Origin: Toxotes chatareus
Taxonomy: Eukaryota; Chordata; Actinopteri; Toxotidae
Length of the DNA: 64,000 bases
Assembly (NCBI GenBank): GCA_016801885.1
Contig: JAFBJY010000308.1
Span: forward strand, 186,001-250,000
Direction of reading: 5' to 3'
Shown: in pieces, positions 10,314 through 22,162 of the stretch
Layout of the letters: each line of letters begins with the position of its first letter
Numbering within the stretch: position 1 is the stretch's first letter
Translations under genes and position numbers: made by a program
Notes under the pieces: model-generated
Database searches by the model: none
The model's input: the letters and a program-made list of their open reading frames with translations, nothing else
Told to the model about the DNA's origin: nothing

Positions 10314-13015
10314 TTCAATTTTCAATTCAATTCAATTTTATTTATATAGCGCCTTCCACAATCAAAATTGTCTCAAAGCGCTTTACAGAGACCCAGAGCC
10401 TGACCCCAGAGCAAGCACTTAAGGCGACAGTGGCAAGGAAAACTCCTTTTAACAGGAAGAAACCTTGAGCAGAACCTGGCTCAGATGGGGACCCTCCTGC
10501 CGATGGCGGGCTGGGTGAAAGGAGGAAAAGGAGGAAGATAGGACAGCTAGGAATGGAGGAGAGGGGAGAAAGACATGCAGCATAATACAGACAATGTGGG
10601 TCAGTATTTACATTACAGTTAGTGGACAGTTATTGGATAATGTGTGCTCAGCAGATTAGAATTATGAAACAGAGCACGGAGGCAAAAAGCTGTCATGACT
10701 GGTAATTATTTACATTACAGTCTGCAAAGAATATTAATCAAATATTTATCTGTAGCAGAACGGAACATTAAACATGTTAGAAATCGATCATTGTAAACAA
10801 TAAACAGCAGCAGGTGGGTGGAGCCAGGACCATAGGACATGCAGCTCCGGAGCCAGAGGTACCTGCAGTAAGGTACAGAGAAAGAGAGACCAGAGAGAAA
10901 CAAGCACAGGACTACGGGACAGAGAGGACACAGAGTTAATGACATGTAATAAAGGCTAATAAATTTGAGAGTGGGTCTGAGGAGAGAAAGAGAAAGAAGA
11001 AGAAGTGCACAGTAAATCATGGGATGTCCCCAGCAGCCTAGGCCTATAGCAGCATAACTAGGGGATGATTCAGTTGCCTGAGCCAGCCCTACTAAGGGCT
11101 ATATCCTTAACTGTAACAGTGTCTATAGAGATAATTGTGACTAACTATAAGTTTAAATAACTAGGACTGTAACTACAACTAATTATAAGCTTTATCAAAC
11201 AAGAAGGTTTTAAGCTTCGTTTTAAAATTAGAGAGGGTGTCTGCTTCCCGAACCCAAACTGGCAGTTGGTTCCATAGGAGAGGGGCCTGATAGCTAAAGG
11301 CTCGGCCTCCCATTCTACTTTTAGAGATTTTGGGAACCATAAGCAAACCTGCATTCTGGGAACGAAGCAATCTGTTAGGATGATATGGTACTATCAGCTC
11401 TTTGAGATATGAAGGAGCCTGGCCATTGAGGGGCCTTATATGTAAGGAGAAGGATTTTAAAATCAATTCTGGATTTTACAGGAAGCCAATGAAGAGAAGT
11501 TAGTACAGGAGTAATGTGATCTCTCTTGCTAATTCCAGTCAGTACTCTCGCTGCAGCATTTTGGATCAGCTGGATGCTTTTTAGAGAGTTAACTGGACAT
11601 CCTGATAATAGGGAATTACAGTAGTCCAGCCTAGAAGTAACAAAAGCATGGACTAATTTTTCAGCATCACTCTGCGACAGAATGTTCCTAATCTTACTGA
11701 TATTGCGCAGGTGAAAGAAGGCGGTCCTAGAGACTTGTTTTATATGTGAGTTAAAGGACAGATCCTGATCAAAAATAACTCCAAGGTTCCTCACAGTCGT
11801 ACTGGAGGCTAAATTAATGCCATCCAGAGTAACTATATGATTAGATAAACTGTTTCTGAGGTGTTTGGGACCAAACAAAATAACCTCAGTTTTGTCTGAA
11901 TTCAGAAGAAGAAAGTTACAGGTCATCCAAGCCTTTATGTCTTTAAGACATGCCTGAAGTATGGTTAACTGATCTGTGTCGTCTGGTTTCATAGATAAAT
12001 ATAGCTGGGTATCATCCGCATAGCAATGGAAATTTATTCCATGCTTCCTGATAATATTGCCTAGGGAAGCATGTATAAGGTGAACAGTATCGGTCCAAGC
12101 ACAGAACCCTGTGGAACTCCATGACTTACTCTGGTATATATGGAGGGATCATCATTAACATGAACAAACTGGTATCTATCTGATAGATATGATTTAAACC
12201 AGCCTAGTGCTGTTCCTTTAATCCCAATAACATGTTCCAATCTATCCAATAGGATATTATGATCAATGGTGTCAAATGCAGCACTAAGGTCTAGCAGGAC
12301 AAGTATAGAGATGAGTCCATTATCTGATGCTATAAGAAGGTCGTTGGTAACTTTCACCAGTGCTGTCTCTGTGCTATGATGAACTCTAAATCCTGACTGA
12401 AAAACTTCAAACAAACCGTTCCTATGTAGATGATCACACAACTGAGTTGCAACAGCCTTTTCAAGAATTTTAGAATTAAAGGGAGATTGGATATAGGTCT
12501 ATAGTTTGCCAAAATGTCAGAGTCCAGAGAAGGCTTTTTAAGTAAAGGTTTGATAACTGCAACCTTAAAAGCCTGTGGGACATATCCTGTAACCAACGAG
12601 AGATTTATCTGATCTAATATGTGAGTGCCAATCAAAGGCAACACATCTTTAAGAAGTCTGGTCGGGATAGGGTCCAAAAGACATGTTGATGATTTAGATT
12701 TAGAAACTATTGAAGTCAATTCAGCTAGATCTATGGGAGAGAAACAGTCTAACGACAAATCAGGACTGGCAGACATTTCTAAGGATGCTGTTCTAGACAT
12801 ACCTACATCATTAACAGTTGTAGGCAGGATGAGATGGATTCTGTCTCTAATGTCTACTATTTTGTTGCTAAAGAAGCTCATAAAGTCATTACTAGTGAGA
12901 GCTAGAGGGATGCATGGTACAACAGAGCTATGGCTCTTTGTCAGCCTGGCTACAGTGCTGAAAAGAAACCTAGGGTTGTTCTTGTTTTCCTCTATTAATG
13001 ATGAGTAATAGGCAG
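10314..13015 (-). mobile_element. L2-like LINE, copy 1 (5'-truncated, dead)
   Basis: A non-LTR retrotransposon read on the minus strand. Reverse-transcriptase pieces in order: PIPTRLLKDVLPLIGTHILD (fingers), LDLSAAFDTIDHNIL (motif A), GVPQGSVLGPILF (motif B), CYADDTQLYLS (motif C), then thumb and C-terminal sequence ending WNQLPVWVREADTLSNFKTK. No endonuclease is present. The 3' tail ends GCGCTATATAAATAAAATTG with ATTG/AATTG repeats at 10314-10345. The frame is broken at about 12400, 12065 and 11400. The filled site has TTAAA on both sides, while the empty site survives in the sister intron near 20170. It lies in an NLR intron, in the same strand sense as the gene. Confidence 0.9.
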
Positions 13016-13235
13016 TTAAAGACTGAAGCTTTTTTTCTTGTTAAATGAAGCTTTGAAATCTGTAACTCAACATTGCTCTGCCACAGTCAGTGGACTAAAC
13101 CACAGAAGAAGAAAACAGACTTTACCACAAAGATCCTCAGTGTGGATCAGTATGAGTGTGATGTCTGCACTTTACTGTCAGCACAACTTTCACATCATAT
13201 TCATCTCAGCACACAAGTAAACAATGGAGTCTGAC

Positions 13236-13394
13236 CTCAGAGTCTCCAGTCCACATTCTGGACTCTGCAGAAAACCACACAGATGCTTCACTCCTGAATC
13301 ACTCAGGTCCAGGTGTCTCAGATGGGAGGGGTTGGACTTCAGAGCTGAGGCCAGAGAAGCACAGCTGATCTCTGACAAACTGCAGCCCCTCAAC
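13236..13394 (-). CDS. NLR LRR exon 6 (15-nt in-frame deletion)
   Basis: Same symmetric LRR exon as its neighbours but 159 nt long. Compared with exon 5 it lacks five codons in the variable part after LRHLDLSD, so the strand reads LRHLDLSDSGVKHL. The deletion removes the stretch following the conserved LxLxx core of one LRR while keeping the frame and both splice sites, so the repeat would be shortened rather than destroyed. Confidence 0.75.
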
Positions 13395-13554
13395 CTGAAT
13401 AAAGAATAAAAGATGTGAGTTTAGGAGACAAAGTTCCTGCTTGAAAGCGTTGAGTGTTTCATCATCTGTTCAGAGCTGAAGAAGGTTGAGAATGTACAAG
13501 TTTGGAAAATGGAAACTCCAAACACCTGAACCAACAGGATGCAGCTTAAAAACA

Positions 13555-15978
13555 GACAATGTGGGTCAGTATTTACATTACAGTTAGTGGACAGTTATTG
13601 GATAATGTGTGCTCAGCAGATTAGAATTATGAAACAGAGCACGGAGGCAAAAAAGCTGTCATGACTGGTAATTATTTACATTACAGTCTGCAAAGAATAT
13701 TAATCAAATATTTATCTGTAGCAGAACGGAACATTAAACATGTTAGAAATCGATCATTGTAAACAATAAACAGCAGCAGGTGGGTGGAGCCAGGACCATA
13801 GGACATGCAGCTCCGAGCCAGAGGTACCTGCAGTAAGGTACAGAGAAAGAGAGACCAGAGAGAAACAAGCACAGGACTACGGGACAGAGAGGACACAGAG
13901 TTAATGACATGTAATAAAGGCTAATAAATTTGAGAGTGGGTCTGAGGAGAGAAAGAGAAAGAAGAAGAAGTGCACAGTAAATCATGGGATGTCCCCAGCA
14001 GCCTAGGCCTATAGCAGCATAACTAGGGGATGATTCAGTTGCCTGAGCCAGCCCTACTAAGGGCTATATCCTTAACTGTAACAGTGTCTATAGAGATAAT
14101 TGTGACTAACTATAAGTTTAAATAACTAGGACTGTAACTACAACTAATTATAAGCTTTATCAAACAAGAAGGTTTTAAGCTTCGTTTTAAAATTAGAGAG
14201 GGTGTCTGCTTCCCGAACCCAAACTGGCAGTTGGTTCCATAGGAGAGGGGCCTGATAGCTAAAGGCTCGGCCTCCCATTCTACTTTTAGAGATTTTGGGA
14301 ACCATAAGCAAACCTGCATTCTGGGAACGAAGCAATCTGTTAGGATGATATGGTACTATCAGCTCTTTGAGATATGAAGGAGCCTGGCCATTGAGGGCCT
14401 TATATGTAAGGAGAAGGATTTTAAAATCAATTCTGGATTTTACAGGAAGCCAATGAAGAGAAGTTAGTACAGGAGTAATGTGATCTCTCTTGCTAATTCC
14501 AGTCAGTACTCTCGCTGCAGCATTTTGGATCAGCTGGATGCTTTTAGAGAGTTAACTGGACATCCTGATAATAGGGAATTACAGTAGTCCAGCCTAGAAG
14601 TAACAAAAGCATGGACTAATTTTTCAGCATCACTCTGCGACAGAATGTTCCTAATCTTACTGATATTGCGCAGGTGAAAGAAGGCGGTCCTAGAGACTTG
14701 TTTTATATGTGAGTTAAAGGACAGATCCTGATCAAAAATAACTCCAAGGTTCCTCACAGTCGTACTGGAGGCTAAATTAATGCCATCCAGAGTAACTATA
14801 TGATTAGATAAACTGTTTCTGAGGTGTTTGGGACCAAACAAAATAACCTCAGTTTTGTCTGAATTCAGAAGAAGAAAGTTACAGGTCATCCAAGCCTTTA
14901 TGTCTTTAAGACATGCCTGAAGTATGGTTAACTGATCTGTGTCGTCTGGTTTCATAGATAAATATAGCTGGGTATCATCCGCATAGCAATGGAAATTTAT
15001 TCCATGCTTCCTGATAATATTGCCTAGGGAAGCATGTATAAGGTGAACAGTATCGGTCCAAGCACAGAACCCTGTGGAACTCCATGACTTACTCTGGTAT
15101 ATATGGAGGGATCATCATTAACATGAACAAACTGGTATCTATCTGATAGATATGATTTAAACCAGCCTAGTGCTGTTCCTTTAATCCCAATAACATGTTC
15201 CAATCTATCCAATAGGATATTATGATCAATGGTGTCAAATGCAGCACTAAGGTCTAGCAGGACAAGTATAGAGATGAGTCCATTATCTGATGCTATAAGA
15301 AGGTCGTTGGTAACTTTCACCAGTGCTGTCTCTGTGCTATGATGAACTCTAAATCCTGACTGAAAAACTTCAAACAAAACCGTTCCTATGTAGATGATCA
15401 CACAACTGAGTTGCAACAGCCTTTTCAAGAATTTTAGAATTAAAGGGAGATTGGATATAGGTCTATAGTTTGCCAAAATGTCAGAGTCCAGAGAAGGCTT
15501 TTTAAGTAAAGGTTTGATAACTGCAACCTTAAAAGCCTGTGGGACATATCCTGTAACCAACGAGAGATTTATCTGATCTAATATGTGAGTGCCAATCAAA
15601 GGCAACACATCTTTAAGAAGTCTGGTCGGGATAGGGTCCAAAAGACATGTTGATGATTTAGATTTAGAAACTATTGAAGTCAATTCAGCTAGATCTATGG
15701 AGAGAAACAGTCTAACGACAAATCAGGACTGGCAGACATTTCTAAGGATGCTGTTCTAGACATACCTACATCATTAACAGTTGTAGGCAGGATGAGATGG
15801 ATTCTGTCTCTAATGTCTACTATTTTGTTGCTAAAGAAGCTCATAAAGTCATTACTAGTGAGAGCTAGAGGGATGCATGGTACAACAGAGCTATGGCTCT
15901 TTGTCAGCCTGGCTACAGTGCTGAAAAGAAACCTAGGGTTGTTCTTGTTTTCCTCTATTAATGATGAGTAATAGGCAG
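13555..15978 (-). mobile_element. L2-like LINE, copy 2 (duplicate, 3'-end deleted)
   Basis: Nearly identical to copy 1 and joined to the same flanking NLR intron on its 5' side (GTTAAAGACTGAAGC), so it arose by tandem duplication of the host unit, not by a second insertion. The 3' tail and neighbouring intron are missing: the LINE begins at about 13553 directly after an intron sequence that in other units lies upstream. The fingers, motif A and motif B frames are fused and open here (15683-15024), but the shared break before motif C and another near 14545 remain. Not functional. Confidence 0.9.
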
Positions 15979-16197
15979 TTAAAGACTGAAGCTTTTTTCT
16001 TGTTAAATGAAGCTTTGAAATCTGTAACTCAACATTGCTCTGCCACAGTCAGTGGACTAAACCACAGAAGAAGAAAACAGACTTTACCACAAAGATCCTC
16101 AGTGTGGATCAGTATGAGTGTGATGTCTGCACTTTACTGTCAGCACAACTTTCACATCATATTCATCTCAGCACACAAGTAAACAATGGAGTCTGAC

Positions 16198-16371
16198 CTC
16201 AGAGTCTCCAGTCCACATTCTGGACTCTGCAGAAAACCACACAGATGCTTCACTCCTGAATTCCACAGGTCGTTGTCACTCAGGTCCAGGTGTCTCAGAT
16301 GGGAGGGGTTGGACTTCAGAGCTGAGGCCAGAGAAGCACAGCTGATCTCTGACAAACTGCAGCCCCTCAAC
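16198..16371 (-). CDS. NLR LRR exon 5
   Basis: An intact 174-nt symmetric LRR exon: GCSLSEISCASLASALKSN, LRHLDLSDNDLWNSGVKHL, then FLQSPECGLETLR. Acceptor and donor match the other units. The FLQSPECGLETLR end (Glu for Asp) is shared with exon 6, so the two are sister copies created together with the duplicated LINE. Confidence 0.8.
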
Positions 16372-17788
16372 CTGAATAAAGAATAAAAGATGTGAGTTTA
16401 GGAGACAAAGTTCCTGCTTGAAAGCGTTGAGTGTTTCATCATCTGTTCAGAGCTGAAGAAGGTTGAGAATGTACAAGTTTGGAAAATGGAAACTCCAAAC
16501 ACCTGAACCAACAGGATGCAGCTTAAAAACAGTCAGATACTAAAAGTCAAACACAGCTCTCATTAACTTCAGTCACTATAAACATCACAGATCATAAAGC
16601 AAAGAGTGAAGAAACATTTCTTTCTGTCTTAATGTGGAATATTTGCTTTGTATGTGAAGAAATATAAAAGTCAACTGAAGGTGAAGATGAAATTGTTCCA
16701 AAGTAAAGAGTCAATTAGCAAGTGTTGGATTTTGAATCTTCATTCAATGAGTTTGAAATATGAAGCTGAACAAGATGCTCAGTGTGGATCAGCATCAAAT
16801 CTCCTTCAAAAAGTCCCACATTCACACTCAGGTTTAACAGTTTGGAAGAAAGTTTTCAAAGTGTTCACTAAGGTTTCAAATGAAATCTTTCATATTGTGT
16901 GAAATAATAGTTTGAGCCTTTGATGTTTTGAGTGTGACTGAAGTTTGTGTTGAGAGTTTGAGAAGCTGCAGACATTCAGCACATGTGCAGTGTGTTGAAT
17001 GAGACATTTCATCACATTCCAGTCATGTGTCTTTGGTCCAAAGCAAGTTCAGCTTCATCCAACACTCTCTGCTCACACATTTGAATCTGCTGTTCCAGCA
17101 TTGCATTCTGGGATTCCTGGCCCCACCTTCCTGGTGGGTGTCAGCTTAGGGGGGTCTGTGTCCCTGTGACAAAGACACAGTGGGACGCTGACACCCAGTG
17201 GGCTCAGTGATTGGTCGGCTGTGTGGAGCTGAGAAAGGAGCCAGGGTTTGAACTTCTCTCTCTGCTCTGTTTTCATTGCTTCCACAAATATTTGTGTCCC
17301 TGTTCAGCTCAGCAGCTGAGTGTAGCTCTATGAATGTCTTCAGGAGACACTGTGTGAAAATGTCCTCTCCGTATTTAAACCATGGTGACGTGTCCTCTCT
17401 GTGACAGCAGGCTTTTCACTGTGCCTGTGAGTGAGGCCATTGGGAGCAGCTATGAACACTTGTGCCTTCAGACCTGCTCACACGTGTTGTACAGATCAGT
17501 TCTTGTCAAACATCCTGATCTCAATGAGACTTTGTGAATAACACAAGCTCAACTCAGTCAAACTGCTGACACTGTCAATGTGGACTGTAAGAGTCAGAAT
17601 CCAAATCATTTTCAAAGCTTTAAAAATCACTTTGAAAATCAGAGTCAGCACTTTCACAACTTCCTTTCAACCATTTCACACTTTGAATGTTAGAAATTCT
17701 GAAGGAGATTTGACCTAATAAATACTGAATAAAGCACAACTTTCACATCATATTCATCTCAGCACACAAGTAAACAATGGAGTCTGAC

Positions 17789-17965
17789 CTCAGTGTCTCC
17801 AGTCCACAGTCTGGACTCTGCAGAAAACCACACAGATGCTTCACTCCTGAATCCTGCAGGTCCCAGTTTTCACCCAGGTCCAGGTGTCTCAGATGGGAGG
17901 GGTTGGACTTCAGAGCTGAGGCCAGAGAAGCACAGCTGATCTCTGACAAACTGCAGAGCCTCAAC
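17789..17965 (-). CDS. NLR LRR exon 4
   Basis: A 177-nt symmetric LRR exon, open throughout: CSLSEISCASLASALKSN, LRHLDLGENWDLQDSGVKHL, FLQSPDCGLETLR. Very close to exon 7 in coding sequence. The intron on its upstream (higher-coordinate) side carries the Tc1 element. Confidence 0.8.
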
Positions 17966-18429
17966 CTGAATAAAGAATAAAAGATGTGAGTTTAGGAGAC
18001 AAAGTTCCTGCTTGAAAGCGTTGAGTGTTTCATCATCTGTTCAGAGCTGAAGAAGGTTGAGAATGTACAAGTTTGGAAAATGGAAACTCCAAACACCTGA
18101 ACCAACAGGATGCAGCTTAAAAACAGTCAGATACTAAAAGTCAAACACAGCTCTCATTAATATTAATGACAACATGCTGCTGCTTCAATAAAGACATAGT
18201 GACTTCAGCTCTTAAACTCTTCCAGCTCCACCAGTGGCTCCATCTATACAAACTCATGTTGTTGACATTTGTTTCAGATTCTACTAAAGATCCTAAAGTT
18301 TTGACAGAGAACAAACGTCAGGCTGAAGTTTGGAGGAAAGTCAACAAATGATTGAGACAAAATGGAAAAGATTTTCACTTCATGTAACGGTGACGACATT
18401 TAACAAACATGCTGAGTTTGCTCTGAATA

Positions 18430-20060
18430 CAGCTCTGGAAAAAATTAAGAGACCACTGCAAAATTATCAGTTTCCCTGCTGTTACTATTTATAGGTATGT
18501 GTTTGAGTAAAAAGAACATTTTTGTTTTATTCTATAAACTACTGACAACATTTCTCCCAAATTCCAAATAAAAATATTATCATTTAGAGCATTTATTTGC
18601 AGAAAATTGACAAATGGTCAAAATAAAAAAGATGCAGTGTTCTCAAACCTCACATAATGCAAAGAAAACAAGTTCATATTCATTTTTAAACAACACAATA
18701 CTAATGTTTTAAGTTAGGAAGAGTTCAGAAATCAATATTCGGTGGAATAATCCCGATTTTCAATCACATCTTTCAAGCATCTTGCCATGCTCTCCACCAG
18801 TCTTTCACATTGCTGTTGTGTGACTTTATGCCACTCCTGATGCAAAAATTCAAGCAGCTCAGGTATATTTGATGGCTTGTGACCATCCATCCTCCTCTTG
18901 ATCACATTCCAGAGGTTTTAAATTGGGTTCAGGTCTGGAGATTGGGCTGGCCATGACAGGGTCTTGATTTGGCGGTCCTTCATCCACACCTTGATTGACC
19001 AAGCTGTGTGGCATGGAGCATTGTCCAGCTGGAAAAAAACAATCCTCAGAGTTGGGGAACATTGTCAGAGCAGAAGGAAGCCAGTTTTCTTCCAAGATAA
19101 CCTTGTACGTAGCTTGATTCATGCGTCCTTCGCAAAGACGAATCTGCCCGATTACAGCCTTGCTGAAGCACATCACCCATCCTCCACCAAATTTCACAGT
19201 GGGTGCAAGACACTGTGGCTTGTAGGCCTCTCCAGGTCTCCGTCTAACCATTAGATGACCAGGTATTGGGCAAAGCTGAAAATTGGACTCATCAGAGAAG
19301 ATGACCTTACTCCAGTCCTCTATGGTCCAATCCTTATGGTCTTTTGCAAACCTCAGCCTGGCTCTTCTTTGCTTCTCATTGATGAAGGGCTTATTTCTAG
19401 CTTTACACGACTTGAGCCCTGCCCCTAGAAGCTTGTTTCGAGCCGTTCTCACCGTGCACTTCACCCCAGCTGCCATTTGCCATACTTTTTGTAGGTTACT
19501 TGATGTCATCCTACGGTTGCTGAGTGACATTGGAATGAGTTGACGGTCATCCTGGTCAGTGGAGAGTCGTTTCGCCCTCTGCCAGCCTGTAGCTTTGTTG
19601 TCCCCAGTGTCTGCTGCTTGACCTTGTTCTTATGAACAGCCATCTTAGAAATTTAAAGGATGGAAGCAACCTGACGCTCACTGTATCCCTCTGCCAGTAA
19701 AGCCAGAATTTTCCTCTTTTTTCTCTCTTTTCCTCAAACCAAACTTTTCTTTTCAACTGTTTTGGCATGGTCAATAGTTATTTTATTGATTGTTATTACT
19801 TTTGAGGTACTACCAGCACTGTTTGTGCCATCCATCCAGTCCTATTGCAAGAGCATAGTGATGACCACAGCAGTGGGTTTTATACTTTTCCTCATTAAAT
19901 AGGATTTGGTTCAGGTGATCACCTAATCAGTACCTCATTAAGTAGACTGAGTTGTGCTTGTGTTGGAATTCAACATACACAGGAATGGAATGGCTGTCAT
20001 ACCTGTAGAGATATTGATTTCAGAAGAATTTGCAGCGGTCTCTCAATTTTTCCAGAGCTG
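18430..20060 (-). mobile_element. Tc1-like transposon, inactivated, TA duplication
   Basis: Terminal inverted repeats start CAGCTCTGGAAAAAATTAAG at the left and CAGCTCTGGAAAAATTGAGA at the right (minus strand). They are flanked by TA at 18428-18429 and 20061-20062. The sister NLR intron near 10199 reads CTGAATATCTGAG, which is the empty site with a single TA. A damaged transposase lies on the minus strand. DNA cut-and-paste element, moved once into this intron after the units duplicated. Confidence 0.95.
18740..19774 (-). pseudogene. Tc1 transposase, frameshifted with catalytic Glu codon lost
   Basis: The N-terminus MPKQLKRKVWFEEKREK marks the start. A second open frame (19530-18859) holds the helix-turn-helix part and the first catalytic Asp (VIFSDESNFQL). 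Frames are broken near 19600, and again at about 19035 in an A-run just before the second catalytic Asp region (DNAPCHTA, now in another frame). The PDLNPIENLW box that carries the third acidic residue reads stop instead of Glu (TAA at 18918-18920). About 340 residues would be usual for the family. No active enzyme is possible. Confidence 0.9.
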
Positions 20061-20392
20061 TATCTGAGTCACTTTGACTTTAGTCTCATCACTTTCTAGT
20101 CGTGTTGGAAGAAGAAAATACTGAATATATATTTGTTGATGTGAGTGTGGAAAAAACTTGGATGTGATTTAAAGAGCGAAGCTTTTTTCTTGTTAAATGA
20201 AGCTTTGAAATCTGTAGCTCAACATTGCTCTGCCACAGTCAGTGGACTAAACCACAGAAGAAGAAAACAGACTTTACCATGAAGATCCTCAGTGTGGATC
20301 AGTATAATATCAGTGTGATGTCTGCACTTTACTGTCAGCACAAATTTCACATCATATTCATCTCAGCACACAAGTAAACAATGGAGTCTGAC

Positions 20393-20568
20393 CTCAGAGT
20401 CTCCAGTCCACAGTCTGGACTCTGCAGAAAACCACACAGATCCTTCAGTCCTGAATCCTGCAGCTTGCTGTTTCCACTCAGGTCCAGGTCTCTCAGATGG
20501 GAGGGTTGGACTTCAGAGCTGAGGCCAGAGAAGCACAGCTGATCTCTGACAAACTGCAGAGCCTCAAC
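20393..20568 (-). pseudogene. NLR LRR exon 3, 1-nt frameshift
   Basis: An LRR exon of 176 nt where its closest relative (exon 2 at 21986-22162) has 177. One G is missing from the run after the LRHLDL-coding stretch (plus strand GATGGGAGGGTTGG versus GATGGGAGGGGTTGG elsewhere, near 20503-20508). Inclusion would shift the rest of the protein. Because all LRR exons here are phase 2-2, skipping this exon would restore the frame. Confidence 0.75.
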
Positions 20569-21985
20569 CTGAATAAAGAATAAAAGATGTGAGTTTAGGA
20601 GACAAAGTTCCTGCTTGAAAGCGTTGAGTGTTTCATCATCTGTTCAGAGCTGAAGAAGGTTGAGAATGTACAAGTTTGGAAAATGGAAACTCCAAACACC
20701 TGAACCAACAGGATGCAGCTTAAAAACAGTCAGATACTAAAAGTCAAACACAGCTCTCATTAACTTCAGTCACTATAAACATCACAGATCATAAAGCAAA
20801 GAGTGAAGAAACATTTCTTTCTGTCTTAATGTGGAATATTTGCTTTGTATGTGAAGAAATATAAAAATCAACTGAAGGTGAAGATGAAATTGTTCCAAAG
20901 TAAAGAGTCAATTAGCAAGTGTTGGATTTTGAATCTTCATTCAATGAGTTTGAAATATGAAGCTGAACAAGATGCTCAGTGTGGATCAGCATCAAATCTC
21001 CTTCAAAAAGTCCCACATTCACACTCAGGTTTAACAGTTTGGAAGAAAGTTTTCAAAGTGTTCACTAAGGTTTCAAATGAAATCTTTCATATTGTGTGAA
21101 ATAATAGTTTGAGCCTTTGATGTTTTGAGTGTGACTGAAGTTTGTGTTGAGAGTTTGAGAAGCTGCAGACATTCAGCACATGTGCAGTGTGTTGAATGAG
21201 ACATTTCATCACATTCCAGTCATGTGTCTTTGGTCCAAAGCAAGTTCAGCTTCATCCAACACTCTCTGCTCACACATTTGAATCTGCTGTTCCAGCATTG
21301 CATTCTGGGATTCCTGGCCCCACCTTCCTGGTGGCTGTCATAAATCCCACAGTTTGTGTCCCTGTGACAAAGACACAGTGGGACGTTGACACCCAGTGGG
21401 CTCAGTGACTGGTCGGCTGTGTGAAGCTGAGAAAGGAGCCAGGGTTTGAACTTCTCTCTCTGCTCTGTTTTCATTGCTTCCACAAATATTTGTGTCCCTG
21501 TTCAGCTCAGCAGCTGAGTGTAGCTCTATGAATGTCTTCAGGAGACACTGTGTGAAAATGTCCTCTCCGTATTTAAACCATGGTCACGTGTCCTCTCTGT
21601 GACAGCAGGCTTTTCACTGTGCCTGTGAGTGAGGCCATTGGGAGCAGCTATGAACACTTGTGCCTTCAGACCTGCTCACACGTGTTGTACAGATCAGTTC
21701 TTGTCAAACATCCTGATCTCAATGAGACTTTGTGAATAACACAAGCTCAACTCAGTCAAACTGCTTACACTGTCAATGTGGACTGTAAGAGTCAGAATCC
21801 AAATCATTTTCAAAGCTTTAAAATCACTTTGAAAATCAGAGTCAGCACTTTCACAACTTCCTTTCAACCATTTCACACTTTGAATGTTAGAAATTCTGAA
21901 GGAGATTTGACCTAATAAATACTGAATAAAGCACAACTTTCACATCATATTCATCTCAGCACACAAGTAAACAATGGAGTCTGAC

Positions 21986-22162
21986 CTCAGAGTCTCCAGT
22001 CCACAGTCTGGACTCTGCAGAAAACCACACAGATCCTTCAGTCCTGAATCCTGCAGCTTGCTGTTTCCACTCAGGTCCAGGTGTCTCAGATGGGAGGGGT
22101 TGGACTTCAGAGCTGAGGCCAGAGAAGCACAGCTGATCTCTGACAAACTGCAGAGCCTCAAC
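21986..22162 (-). CDS. NLR LRR exon 2
   Basis: A 177-nt open LRR exon: CSLSEISCASLASALKSN, LRHLDLSGNSKLQDSGLKDL, FLQSPDCGLETLR. The spacing to exon 1 and to exon 3 is 1593 bp each, and the introns are almost identical, so exons 1-3 are the youngest or most homogenised part of the array. Confidence 0.8.
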
